From assembly GCF_031143425.1 (NCBI RefSeq), contig NC_090438.1:756303823-756367822 (forward strand): a stretch of DNA of 64,000 nucleotides. Direction: 5' to 3'. Numbering within the stretch: the first letter of the stretch is position 1; each line of letters begins with the position of its first letter. Source of the DNA: Pleurodeles waltl (Eukaryota; Chordata; Amphibia; Caudata; Salamandridae). The notes under the pieces are model-generated. The model ran no database searches. It saw only the letters and a program-made list of their open reading frames with translations, and was not told the DNA's origin. The position numbers and the translations under genes are program-made. Of the stretch, positions 44,494 to 56,049 are shown piece after piece.

Positions 44494-46671
44494 TGTTAGA
44501 CCTGACAGCCTTAGAGTGGTCACCCCCAACTTTGTGCCTGCCTTCCTCCACTTTTTGACACTATTTTGCAGACTCTGCACACTCTACCACTGCTAACCAG
44601 TGCTAAAGTGTATATGCTGTCTCCCTTAAAACATGGTAACATTGGTTAATTCCCAATTGGCATATTTGATCTACTTGTAAGCCCCCAGTAAAGTGCCAGG
44701 GCCTTTGGATTGAATGCTACTAGTCGGCCTGCAGCACTGGTTGTGCCACCCATATAAGTAGCCCCTTAACCATGTCTCAGGCCTGCCATTGCATGGCCTG
44801 TGTGTGCAGTTTCACTGGCACTTCGACTTGCCATTTAAAAGTACTTGCCAAGCCCTACACTCCCCTTTTTCTACATGTCTGTCATCCCTAAGGTAGGCCC
44901 TAGATAGCCCAGAGGGCAGAGTGCTGTGTAGGTAAAAGGCTGGATATATATCTGTGTGTTTTATATGTCCTGGTAGTGGAAAACTCCTAAATTCTTTTTC
45001 CACTGCTGTGAGGCTTGCTCCTTTCATAGGCTAACATTAAGGCTACCCTCAAACTGTTTGAGTGGTAGATTCTGATTAGAAAGGGGTAAACAGGTCATAT
45101 TTCATATGGCCAGAATGGCAATACAAGTTCCTGCTGACTGGTGAGGATGGATTTGATATTACTATTTTAGAAAGGCTACTTTTAGAAAGTAAGCATTTCT
45201 CTGCATTTAAATCCTTCTGTGTCTTACAGCCTGTCTCCAATCCACATCTGGGCTGGGCTGGTTCACCGCTCCCTTGTGCATTTCACCCAGACAACCACAA
45301 ACACAGGATGCTCAGTCACACGTGCACACATCTGCATACTGAATGGGTCTTCCTGGGATGGAAGGGAGGAGGGCCTGACACTTACATTTCAAAGGACAGT
45401 GACCTGCCCTCACCGAGAGGCCTGCCAAACCCCCTACTGGCACCCTGGCAGACAGGGTTGTACTGAAAGGGGACCTTGTGCACTTCAAAACCACTCTTTG
45501 AAGTCTCCCCCACTTCAAAGGCACTTTTGGGAATATAAACTGGGTCCTTGACCCTACCAAGACACACTTCTTGAAACAGACACTCTGCACTAGAACCTGC
45601 AACCTGCCGTGAGAAACTGCCTGGCTGCCCAAAGGATTCACCCGGACTGCTTTGCTGTAAAGGACTGCTGCCTTGCTGTCCTCTGGCTCTGCTGAGAAGT
45701 GCTCTCCAAGGGCTTGGATTGAGCTTGTCTCCTGTTTCTGAAGTCTCAGGGCCAAAAAGACTTCATCTCTGCAAGGAAATTCCTTGTGCAGCGAAAACTG
45801 ACGCACAGTCTTCCGGAATCAACGCACAGCCTGTCCAAGGGTGACAAAACCACTGCATCGCCAAACCAGAACGACGCAGCCCAGCTCCCCGAGTGGAGAT
45901 TGACGCAACACCAACGTTGCGAACGGAACTTTGATGCACAGCCTACCGGATCGATGCATCACCAAGCTGGAATGACGCAGCCTGATTTCCTGTTAGAGGA
46001 ATCAATGCAGCGCCATCATTGCAGCAGAAATTTCGCCACACCACCTACCGGATCAATGCAACAGCTGTGACTTCGTCCTCCACGCCCAGGACTTCCACGC
46101 ATCGTCCCTGGGCGTCAAAAGACCCCGCATCACAAAGAGGATTCAAGCCTACACTCCAAAAATGGACGTAAAGCCCTGGCCACGTGGAAAAGAATTGACG
46201 CATCGTCTGTGTGTGCCCGAAAAACCAATTCACACCTACCTTTTTCCACGCATTTCCTCCTCTGAAGTCGTTGTACATGTAATTTTGACGCAAACCAGGT
46301 ACTTTGTACTTGCAAGAGACAGTTGTCACATTTAAGAACTAATGACTCCTCTTAACATTACAAAAGTGGTATTTCAACTTGTGATTATCAAATCTTGATC
46401 GTTTTGACTTTAACTTAATCAGATAAATATCTTATATTTTTCTAAACCTGTGTGGTGTCTTTTTGTGGTGTTTTCACTGTGTTATTATATGGTTTATTGC
46501 ACAAACACTTTACACGTTGCCTTCTAAGTTAAGCCTGACTGCTCAGTGCCAAGCTACCAAAGGGTGGGCACAGGATAGTTTGGATTGTGTGTGACTTACC
46601 CTGACTAGTATTGTGGTCCCTATTTGGACAAGGGTGTATACCTCTGCCAACTAAAGACCCCATTTCTAACA
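44494..46671 (+). mobile_element. LTR-like family X element (solo-LTR-like), 2178 bp
   Basis: Begins TGTTAGACCTG and ends CATTTCTAACA, a TG...CA end pair with short inverted TGTTAG/CTAACA termini. It is flanked by ggaac (44489-44493) and gaaac (46672-46676), a 5-bp target duplication with one mismatch, as made by retroviral-type integrases. It has no coding region. Its removal restores continuity of the recombinase gene. The unusual length suggests a large LTR or a non-autonomous LTR element. Related copies lie at 28501-28925 and 4782-6177 (reverse). Confidence 0.8.
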
Positions 46672-46924
46672 GAAACCCCTTTAAGCGGTATCTTCCTCAT
46701 CTATAGCAAGGTGGGTAAAATGGATTATGATGGAAGCAGGTATCAATGTGAGAATATTCGGGGCACACTCCACTAGAGGTGCCATGGCCTCCAAGGCCAT
46801 CCAAGTAGGTGATAGATTGGAGGACATCATGAATGTGGTTGTTTGGTCGTCAGAATCTACCTTCAAACGGTTCTATTTTAAACAGACTCAAGAGGCAGCC
46901 TCGCTGGTTGCAAGTAAGCTTTAA
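46672..46924 (+). pseudogene. DIRS1-like tyrosine recombinase, C-terminal part
   Basis: Continuation after the X insertion. It reads FGAHSTRGAMASKAIQVGDR (His and second Arg of the recombinase, H-x-x-R-G), then LEDIMNVVVWSSESTFKRFY and FKQ, which provides the W and catalytic Tyr region (W-x-S-x-x-T-F-x-x-F-Y). The stop at 46922-46924 ends the gene. Together with the N-terminal part, catalytic R, H, R, W and Y positions are all visible. Confidence 0.88.
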
Positions 46925-46925
46925 A

Positions 46926-47026
46926 CATGCATAATCCTCACCTCCGCTCCTGACATAGAATTAAAAATGTACAAGCTACCGAGAAGGAAAGTTTCAATCC
47001 TATTAAAGACACAGAGGTGAGGATTA
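46926..47026. other. DIRS1-like internal complementary region
   Basis: 46929-46961 is complementary to the outer edge of the left terminal repeat (40128-40160), and 46973-47026 is complementary to the outer edge of the right terminal repeat (about 47560-47612). The two lie side by side, 11-12 nt apart. In DIRS1 this region templates joining of the two ends into a circle. Confidence 0.88.
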
Positions 47027-47368
47027 GCTCACCCGACACAGTTCTTGTGTCTCCTGCCTGACCGGTTATCGGAACAAGGATTATTTACAGAGGTGGTATT
47101 CAAATTTTAAAATACTCTGTTTAAGTGGTAATTTGATTATGTGCATACTGCTTGCTTTGCTAATGTGCGATTCAAAACAGGGATGTGTTTTGCCGGACAT
47201 GTAATGCCAAAGGGTTTTGTCTTTATTTTGGCTGAGATTGGATAGGGGCGGTAGCTCGTTTTTAATCACATATATTACATTATTCTTATAGGAACTGATG
47301 CATCGACGACTTGAGGATGCCTTAACTTCCGACTGCAGTGAAGTCAAGGAGGTACTCTGACAACAGAT

Positions 47369-47374
47369 GATATA

Positions 47375-47415
<41 letters not shown>
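47369..47415. repeat. (AT)n microsatellite
   Basis: About 45 bp of AT repeat with one C. It lies at the inner edge of the right terminal repeat and could have grown from the ccatatatattt sequence of that repeat. Confidence 0.95.
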
Positions 47416-47610
47416 GAATATATAGACACTCGGAACTGCATGGATTGGATAGTGGTTACCATGGATGTGTGTTGGACTCATGGGATATGTAGTGTTTATG
47501 TTTTTTCTTGTTGAACTTGGAAACTGGTTGTCATAATAAATAGTGAAGAAAGAAATGCATAATCCTTGCCTCTGTGACCTTAATAGAATTGAAACTTTCC
47601 TTCTCAATAG
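47416..47610. repeat. DIRS1-like right inverted terminal repeat
   Basis: The complement of this segment aligns with 40128-40318. It contains ATGCATAATCC..GCCTC at its outer edge, also copied in the internal complementary region. It ends near caatagct at 47605-47612. Confidence 0.88.
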
Positions 47611-47640
47611 CTAGCAAATTTCTCATTCTCAGTAAAACAT

Positions 47641-48400
47641 GTACTTCCAATGGCAACAGCTGTCAGTTGATTCCCCTGTGTTCTACTGCAGCCTGCCAGA
47701 GTGTTCTAAAGAACAACTAGAGCCCTGACAAGTCTTACTTATAACAAAAGTGTGGCAGAAGCCATCCTGATTGAATCAAACTGGTAAAACATAAAACATT
47801 TAATTTAGAAAGGAACAAACTGAGGGGATTCATGTTGTCATAGAAATTATGCTTAGTGCTGTAGAAATACAAATTAGGACACTTTTTAAGTGAGTTCTAA
47901 ACTATGTTCCTGTTGCACTTTCAACAGAAGCAGCATGTCAGTTGATGCCCTTTTGTTCTACTGCAGCCTGCCAGAATGTTCTAAAGAACAACTAGAGGCG
48001 CTAACATATGACAAAAGTGTGGGACACCTGAAGCCATCTCGATTAAATCAAACTAGTAAAACTTAAAACATGTAATTTAGAAAGGAAAAAAGGAGGGGGT
48101 TCATGTTGTCTTAGAATTATGGTTTGTGCTGTAGGAAGGAAAATTAGCAAATTTTTTAAGTGAGTTCTCAAATATCTTTTTCTTCTATTTCATTAAAACA
48201 TTCCGACATGCAGACTGAAACATGCACTTTCAACACTATCAGCAGACTGCTGGGTAACTCCCTGATGATCAGCAGCTTACAGTGTTCTAATGAGCAACTA
48301 GAGTGCTAACATATTGAATGAATGCCAAAAGTGTGTCTTCTTGATGGAATTGAAGTGGAAAAATTAAAAGATTTTCTACTGAGGATACTGCAGTAAATAA
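47641..48400. repeat. Three tandem units of about 275-310 bp
   Basis: Units start at 47641 (gtacttccaatggcaac), 47915 (gcactttcaacagaagc) and 48224 (gcactttcaacactatc). Shared blocks in each: caacagctgtcagttgat-like, tactgcagcctgccaga, ttctaaagaacaactagag, and ttttaagtgagttct in the first two. Unit 3 is shorter and more diverged. This is possibly the remnant of a local satellite. Confidence 0.8.
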
Positions 48401-48870
48401 GGAAATTAGGGAGCCAGGCACTGCGTCCTAGCAGAAACACCCCCCACCCCTCTCCCTGACCATGCATTGCGATAGGCATCTTACATAACATTAAAAAAAA
48501 AAACTAGAAATTCATTGATCTACAAAAGGTTAGAGGGACGTCACAGTTAGGAAATAGAATTACAAAAATTCTTGGAAATTCACTAAAAAATCAAAGGTCA
48601 CTGGGATGTTATTGTTATGTCCAAGATATTACATCACTCATTACATCTTCTTGACATCATTGATAATATCACTGTAACATTTGCAGTAAAATTATTGATG
48701 AGAGAACTGTGCATGGCAAGGATGTGAGCAATGGTTACCTTGGGCCAAGAGTTATAGTAACTTGAAATATCTATAACAGGTGAATTTCTATGGTTTTGTG
48801 CAGGTAAACTCTGAACCTAACTATATCGTCCCTGTAACCCTTGTTTTGTCTAGGGAAATATATATATATC
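48401..48870. other. No gene recognised
   Basis: Unassigned AT-rich sequence between the tandem repeat and the minus-strand Penelope-like element. Confidence 0.4.
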
Positions 48871-50434
48871 TTCCACAAAGATGAGATTTTGCTCACCATA
48901 CGACTGCACCGAAAAACAGTTTCACAACTGCCGGCACATAAGAAGAAAAGTCAATCTCCAATTCGTTGATGCTCATCTGTTTATTCCAGATAAGGTGCAA
49001 ATTAGGTGCTACTATCAAGCAAAACTGAAATGTCTACGCATTTCGGCTGACTCCATCTACTGGACATTTCCACCCAACACAAAGGCATCTTCAAATACAC
49101 ATAATGGTCCCTCACCTATTTTGGCTACTAACTGGTGCAGAATAATGGGGCGGCCATCTTGTAATGTATAAATCGTCTTGTTGCTAATCATCATATCTCA
49201 TGTTTGATTACTGCTTGTCAATAGTCACTTAATGGCAAATTTATCAATCATGTCATACACATATTATTAGCAAAATATTACTCAATATGAAATATATAGA
49301 TACACAAATATATATAGAAACATGCAGTTATTCTATTAAGACACGCATTCACTTTGTCTTCGATATGCGATCTGTTAATAAAAATGCATTCATAAATATC
49401 AGATCTTCATTTTATATGTCAAATATCAAATTGATCAGAAATAAAGTGACATGCATAATATAATCCTAAAAACTCAAAATAGATCAATAAGAAATGTATA
49501 AATACCCACAAATAAATATAAATATTCTGTTATTCTATTAGAATATATATTCACATAATCTTCAATATTCGACCTGTTAATAAAAATGCATTCCTAAATA
49601 TCAAATCTTCATTTTGAATGTTGAATATCAAGTTGATAACAATAAAGTGACATATGCTTAGTAAAATCCTAAGACTTCAAAATATGTTGATTAATCATTT
49701 ATATCATATGGCATATAAAGCCTATATGAGATGTGTATGTCAATATTTGGATATATATAATATCTTATATTATGATTTGAAATTGAACTCATCATTCAAT
49801 GTGTATGGTATAGTACTAAAGTGACCTAGTGCCTGCCATAAAACCAAAATAATTTCTGGTTTCTATTACAATATCAGTAAAACTACATTTCAAAATGTCT
49901 CACTGACGCAGATGGAATATAATGACTCCCCTTTACTAATCCACAATAGAATTTTTTTTCGTAATGTATCTATTTCACTGTCCTTACTGAGGATGACATA
50001 ATATATTTATCCCAATAAATATAATCCCCTATTTGGCTCATGGTGTAACTTGTGTAAACATGCCATATTAACATCCCCACAATTTTGGTGTGCCACATCA
50101 GATAGTCCACACCAATAGATTTGCATGACCTAATGAATGAATCCCAGCTGTATTGTGAAGCCTTATCCATATCGAATAAAGTGCCATGTGAAAGAGGTGA
50201 ATCAAAATATTGTGAAGAAAATATTCGAAAAATTAAAAAACATCACAGCAAATTTTAGCAATCATGATTTCTACTCTCAACATCTACCACATTCAGATAT
50301 CAAATATGTATGGTGACAACCTTAATGTCCATTACCAAGTATGATCAGTACATCAAGTCTCAACATAAAGGGAGTATATATGAACACTTCTAGCAACTCA
50401 ACCTTTCCTAATGCTTATTTTAGAATATATTTCT
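48871..50434 (-). mobile_element. Second Penelope-like element, 3' UTR (minus strand), AT-rich
   Basis: The endonuclease stop lies at 50435. About 1.4 kb downstream on the minus strand, at 49040-49066, is ccgaaatgcgtagac (minus), the GAAAYGCGT signature that ends the hammerhead-like core of PLEs. An AATAAACAG follows on the same strand near 48978-48986. Its first core strand (ccagtagatgg) is too altered to call a ribozyme. The rest is AT-rich with two roughly repeated blocks (for example agaaataaagtgacat at 49437 and acaataaagtgacat at 49640). Confidence 0.55.
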
Positions 50435-50791
50435 TCATAAATGCACATGTAGTTCAGCATCAAGATTGTGTCCCCAAGGATTCTCTGAACTGAGCAATAA
50501 AATCATTTTGGATTCCATGTGTCTTAATTCCAAGGTCCTATCACCCAATCTGGGACCTAATTTGATTGATTTAATTCCATAGAAGGTTAGAGTACTACAG
50601 TCTCCTCCATGTATGTCCCAAAAATGTTTAGCCAGAGGATAGGATCTAGCCCGATTCTTGATAGCTCTAAGATGTTGCAAGAACCTGATTTTGAGTTTAT
50701 GAATAGTGCTGCCTACATATTTCTTCTGGCAGCCACATTCAATGATATAAATAGCATATTCAGTTTCACAAGTGATTCGATTTCTAATCAC
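50435..50791 (-). pseudogene. Second Penelope-like element, GIY-YIG endonuclease domain
   Basis: Open for 118 codons on the minus strand: EYAIYIIECGCQKKYVGSTI (the GIY half as A-I-Y-I-I, the YIG half as K-Y-V-G-S-T), KLKIRFLQHLRAIKNRARSY (conserved Arg and His-like region), then LAKHFWDIHGGDCSTL, ELRHMESKMILLLSSENPWG (the Glu position followed by L-x-x-x-x-P-x-G-x-N) and LDAELHVHL. The catalytic Tyr, Arg and Glu positions can all be placed. This is a different subfamily from the PLE at 19560-22735. Confidence 0.9.
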
Positions 50792-51058
50792 ACACCTTCT
50801 GCCTTCAAATGTTTAGAAACTGCACATTTTCAGCATATTTACAAGCCTTGCAATGGCCACATTTCCAAAATCCCAAACTTTTTTTGATCAACCACAATAT
50901 GTTATTTTTGTTCTCAATTTTGGCAAATAAACTCTAAGTCAAATGATCTCTTATTGAATAAGTCTTATGATATGTGATTTCTGGATGTTGACCAATTACC
51001 CCTTTTATGTGTTGATCTTGTTGTAAAACATGCAAATTACATTGCAAAATATTCTTAA

Positions 51059-51735
51059 GTGCTAAATGCTGATGATTGTATTCTAAAAAGAGTCTTGGAG
51101 GGGATCGGCTTGTTGTTACATTGTCATTACAGATTGATTTTGAAAAAGCAATTCCTCTCTCGTTTTGCTTTTTACTTTATTCTGTGCACCAATCAAAATG
51201 TTATAAGGATATCCCCTCTCCAAAAATCGTTGTGTCATTGCCATGATTTCCTTTTTAAAGCTGGCATCATCCGAGCATATCCTGCAAGCCTGCAAGCCTG
51301 CAGGAATTTACTATATGGTATACTCCATTTTAGTGCTTTCCGGTGCCCACTATTACCATGTAGTATGGAATTGCATGCAGTGGGTTTGCGATATACTGAA
51401 GTCTCTAATTTGTCATTCTTGACTTCAAGCAGGACATCCAAAAACTCAATTTTATTCCTACTCCAAATTGACTCAAGTCGAATAATTAAATCACTGCTAT
51501 TGAGTATGTTAATATATTCCTGCAAAGCATCTTTATGGCCATCCCATATGAGGAAAAGATCATCAATGTATCACACCCACAATACTACCTTCTCCATGTG
51601 AGCACTGTGGGCATCTGACCATGCTACTTTTTTCTCTCACCATCCCATACAGAGATTTGCATAGGTGGGAGCAAAAGATGCCCCCATCGCTGTACCTTAC
51701 TTTTGAAGATAGTGCTTGTTATTGAATAGGGGAAT
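51059..51735 (-). pseudogene. Second Penelope-like element, reverse transcriptase
   Basis: Minus strand from 51735 down: a G-T-A-M-G-A-S-F-A-P-T-Y-A-N-L block (about 51700-51650), then VVLWV and YIDDLFLIWDGHK (51600-51530, catalytic Y-I-D-D, preceded by a stop), then SIWSRNKIEFLDVLLEVKND (51480-51420), LETSVYRKPTACNSILHGNS, and HRKALKWSIPYSKFLQACRL. All match PLE RT (F-A-P-x-Y-A-x-L, F-L-D-V, Y-R-K-P-T-A, I-P-x-x-Q-x-x-R). The N-terminal part is lost at the AT microsatellite. Confidence 0.9.
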
Positions 51736-51760
51736 ATATATATATATATATATATATATC
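51736..51760. repeat. Short (AT)n microsatellite
   Basis: About 12 units at the 5' edge of the second PLE RT. Confidence 0.9.
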
Positions 51761-51769
51761 AATAAATCT

Positions 51770-53042
51770 TTCTAAATGCATATTGATGGATTCTGATAGC
51801 CAGATTCCTCTCAAGCCTCTTACGCATCAAAAGAGGACTATAGAGTAGGAACTCCTGATTTGCATGCATTTTGCATATTACAATATTTGGGGACATTTGT
51901 TGCCTGATCCCATCAATGATAATGACGAAATTGGGCATTTTATACTATGGGCTAGGGGAGGGTTGTCAGAATTTCATAACACATGTGTAGCTAAGATAAG
52001 GTAGGAGGCAATGATCTTCTAACTAGACACAAACTATCAAAGACCAACAGCTAATTAGATATGGATTTATAGGACTAACAACAATTTCACCAATCTGTAA
52101 ATTATGTCATCACCTATCTGGCTAAAGGTTTACTTTGTAAAATGCAAGATGCTAAAGCAGGTGTTTTAATAAAATATTACTGAATATTCATGTAGTCTGA
52201 GTAATGGATTTGCGTAGAAAATGTAATATAGGGAAAAATGATGCACGCATTTGAAAATGTGTCCACGTGTGTGGCTGCCAGTGTTCACGAAGTATACTTA
52301 ATGGCTTATTAATATGAAACATGGAGCTTTTGTTTGATTAATGTAGTAATACATCACATTGAGGGTTATGCATTATGTATTAAGCTTTATTAATTGTAGG
52401 CCTTAACTTAGCAGAGGTCTTGGCCTAGTTGCACGGCCTCACGTCAAGCTGTATTACCAAACCGATTAATAAAACGTTTGTTTTGAAAATTAAATTGTGA
52501 TATTCCACTATGCTGACTAAATGTGCTTGTAGCTAAAAGTCTTTCTCATGAAAACCGCTTGCAAGAAGATGTTGTACTTGCTAAATGTAACAATTTAAGT
52601 GTAATATGTGTAAGACTGACTTTGTCAGGAGAAGAACAATGGAGACACTAACTGGAGTATAAGCTGCAACAATACTGTTACCTGACGAGCCGGATGATGA
52701 AGACTTTACAAGAGGAGCCAATCAGCGACATGTGAACTGAGTACGAGTAGAAATTATAGATTTGATATTTTAGTTTTATTGAAGAAAGTGTGAAAATGCG
52801 AGCCCTTGACCAATAGGGACTTGGGAAGTGTTTTAGGATGTCTAACTTAGCCGGACTGCCTGAAGAAGAATTTCATTGTGACTTGCAAGTTGCCATTGCA
52901 CTTTTGCCACCGCCATTACTTTGAGTGTCTTGACAAGAGATATGTTTAACTGTACTGCTTAAAGACTTGGCGTTTTCTGAACTTCGATGCTAAATCCTGA
53001 TTCCATGCTGACTGAACTGATGTCCTGATGACGAAGACTATC
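51770..53042. other. No gene recognised
   Basis: Unassigned 1.27 kb. On the minus strand 51780-51960 might be diverged PLE sequence upstream of the RT, but no motif confirms this. The rest shows no repeat structure or domain. Confidence 0.4.
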
Positions 53043-56000
53043 TGTGAGGAAGTGGCCTCTTTCTAGCATGGTTACCCCCATTTTTGGCCTGTTTGTGAGT
53101 GTGTTTTTACTGTCTCACTGGGATCCTGCTAGCCAGGACCCCAGCCCAGTGCTCATAGTTTAAAACCCTATTTATCAGTGTGTTTTGCCTGTCACACTGG
53201 GATCTTGCTAGCCAGGACCCCAGTGCTCAGTTTGTGGCCTACGTGTGTTGTCAGTGATGCCTGACTGTGTCACTGAAGTTCTGCTAACTAGAACTCCAGT
53301 GCTTATGCTGTATAGTTTAGTGACTCCATATTCCAATTCTGAATGGCACACTGGACCCCTCCTTATAAGTACCTAGTATAGGGCACCTAGGTACCCAGAG
53401 CATTAGGGTTCCAGGAGATCCTTATGGGCTGAAGCATTTCTTTTGCCACCCATAAGGAGCCCATACACACCTTTCATCAGGACTGCCACTGCAGCGTGAG
53501 TGCCCACACTATTTCACAGCCATTTTACACTGCACTAAGTAACTTATAAGTCACCTATATGTCTAACCTTCATTTACTAAAGTCTAGTTGCAAAGTTACT
53601 GTGTGTGAGGGCACCCTTGTACTAGCAAAGGTGCCCCCATGTCGTCCAGGGCCAATTCCCCAGACTGCGTGAGTGCAGGGATACCATTAAGTGTGCACTA
53701 CATATATGTCAATACATCTATGTAGCTTCAAAATGGTAACTCCGAATATGGCCATGTGAGGTGTCTAAGATCATGGAATTGTCCCCCAATCCAAATCTGG
53801 TATTGGGGGGCAAATCCCATGCACCCTGGGGGCTCCACCATGGACACCCAGTACTGCCAAACCAGCTCTCTGAGGTTTCCACTGCAGCCCCAGCTGCTGC
53901 CACCTCAAAGACAGGTTTCTGCCCTCCTGGGGATTGAGCAGCTCAAACCCTGGAAGGCAGAACAATGCATTTCCTTTAGAAGAGGGGTGTTACACCCTCT
54001 CCCATTGGAAATAGGCATTACAGGTATGGGAGGGGTGGCCACCCAGAGCCTCTGGAAATGCTTTGAAGGGAACAAACTGTGTCCTCCTTGCACAATCCAG
54101 TCTACACCAGTACAGGGACCCCAAGTCCCTGCTCTGGCACGAAACTGGAGAAAGGAAAGGGGAGTGACCACTCCCCTGTCCATCACCACCCCAGGGGTGG
54201 TGTCCAGAGCTCCTCCAGAGGGTCCCTGGCATTAGCCATCATGGATTCCAAGGTGTGGGGGCCCTCTGGAGACCTCTGAGTGGCCAGTGCCAGCAGGTGA
54301 TGTCAGAGACCCCTCCTAATAGGTGCATACCTGGGTAGGTAGGCAATCCAGCTCTCAGGGCTATTTAGGGTCTCTCCTCTGGGTGTTTCCTCAGATTCGG
54401 TTTGCAAGATTCACCCAGGACTCCTCTGCCTCCTCTGCTTCAGCTTCTGACGGTCAGATCAACCGCGGACTGCTCCAGCAACCGCTGTAACTGCAACAAA
54501 GTATCCAGGACGACTCCTGTGACCTGCAACTTCAATTCCAGTCAGCATTTGCAACAGTTTCCAAGGTGTGCATGCTCTAAGGACTGCCTGCCTTCACCCT
54601 ACACCAGAAGAACTGAAGGAATCTCCAGTGGAGTGACGGAATCACTTCCCTACTTCTGCAGGCACCCTTCTGCGATGACAACCAGTACTCTAGGACTCCT
54701 CACCTGACAAGCGTGCTACCTGGAACACAGATGGTGGACTGAAGTGGCCCAGATTGTCCAAAGATCCAGCTGTCCAAATGTGGTGGAGGTAAGAGCTTGC
54801 CTCCCTGTGCTGCAACAGTACCCTGTGCACTGGGTCTTCTGCAGCTCCTTGGGCTTCTGCGCAATTCTTCCACAAATCCTTCATGCACAGTGTAGCCCAG
54901 GTCCCCAGCACTCCATCCTGCGACGCACAGCTCCCTCAGTTGTTCTCCGGTGGCGTGGGACCTTCCAGTGTAGTGCTGCGAGGACCGCACTTTGCATCTT
55001 CTTTGTTTCCGTGTTCTGTGACTCCCGTGGGTGCTGTCTGGTCTTCTGGGGGCTCTCTAAAGTGCTGAGTGTCCCCTCTGTCTCCTCAGTCTGAGTTGAG
55101 ACCCCCAGGTACCTCCTGGGTCCAGCGGCTACTTTTTGACGCAAACCGCGTACTTGCTTGAACCAAGGCTTGTTGGCAGAATCCAGTGACGCAAAAAGCC
55201 TGCATCCAACAACTTGATGTGGGACATCTCCTGCACCAAGCAGGAACCTGACGCCATCTTCTTTGGTTCTCCTCTGTAATTTTCTTCTGACCGGGGATTC
55301 CACTTTTGCACCTTCTTCTAGGTTGGCAGGGGCCCCTGTCCTTCCTGGACTCTTCTTCGACTTCTGGACTTGGCCTCCACTTTCCACAGGTCTTCAGGTC
55401 CAGGAATCCATTGGTTGTTGCTTGCAGTCTTGCTTGTTTCTTGCAAAATCCTTTATCACAACTGGTAGTATGTCCTGAAGAAACTTGCTGTACTTTACTC
55501 CTGCTTTCCTGGGCTCTGGGGTGGGGTACTTTACTTACTTTTGGTGTTTTCGTACACTCCCAGGGCCCATCTACACACTACACTTGCCTATGGTGGGAAT
55601 TTGGCATTTGTATTCCACTATTTTAGAATATGGTTTGTGTTGCCCATAGGCCCATTGCAATCTATTGTATTTTCTACTGTTTGCACTAGTTTATGACTGT
55701 TTACTTACCTGATTTTGGTTACTAGAGTATATATGGTGTATAATACTTACCTCCAGAAGGAGTATTGCCTTTAAGATATTATTGGCCTTGTGTCACTAAA
55801 ATAAAGTACTTTTATTTTTGGTAACACTGAGTGTTGTCTTTTATTGTGTATAAGTACTGTGTGACTATAGTGGTATTGCAGTAGCTTTGCATGTCTCCCT
55901 AGTTCAGCCTAAGCTGCTCTGCTACAGCTACCTCTAGACAACCTAAGCTGCTAGAACACTGCCTACATTTCACTAATAAGGGACAACTGGACCTGGTATA

Positions 56001-56049
56001 AGGTGTAAGTACCTTAGGTACCCACTACAAACCAGGCCAGCCTCCTACA
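53043..56049 (+). mobile_element. LTR-like family Y element (solo-LTR-like), 3007 bp
   Basis: Begins TGTGAGGAAGTGGC and ends GCCAGCCTCCTACA, imperfect inverted termini of the TG...CA type. It is flanked by ctatc (53038-53042) and gtatc (56050-56054), a 5-bp target duplication with one mismatch. A polyadenylation signal AATAAA is at about 55801, followed by a T-rich stretch as in an LTR R/U5 region. Two tandem copies of ACTGGGATC-TGCTAGCCAGGACCCCAG lie near 53117 and 53196. No protein domain was recognised; the many short frames at 53.7-55.6 kb are on both strands. The last 570 bp recur at 59911-60480. Confidence 0.75.

Larger units (their letters stand above)
40128..47610 (+). mobile_element. 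DIRS1-like retrotransposon with inverted terminal repeats and internal complementary region
   Basis: A complete-looking DIRS architecture on the + strand: left terminal repeat 40128-40318, gag-like region, RT, RNase H, tyrosine recombinase, internal complementary region (46926-47026), and right inverted terminal repeat about 47416-47610. The complement of the right repeat aligns with the left one over about 170 bp (shared blocks include GGATTATGCATTTCTTTCTTC, TTCAACAAGAAAAAA and ATCCATGGTAACCACTAT). DIRS elements insert by a tyrosine recombinase through a circular intermediate and usually leave no target duplication. It is interrupted by LTR-like X at 44494-46671. Several stops make it inactive. 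Confidence 0.9.

Noticed and set aside
45312..45806. 164-codon minus-strand frame in LTR-like X
   Set aside because: Antisense to the element, with no domain. A chance opening in repeat sequence.
47641..48400. Possible CRISPR-like array of direct repeats
   Set aside because: Units are near 300 bp and diverged, with no short repeat/spacer pattern, in a eukaryotic repeat context.
54881..55387. 168-codon minus-strand frame in LTR-like Y
   Set aside because: Overlapping frames are open on both strands in this GC-richer part. No recognised domain, and the element has the form of a non-coding LTR.
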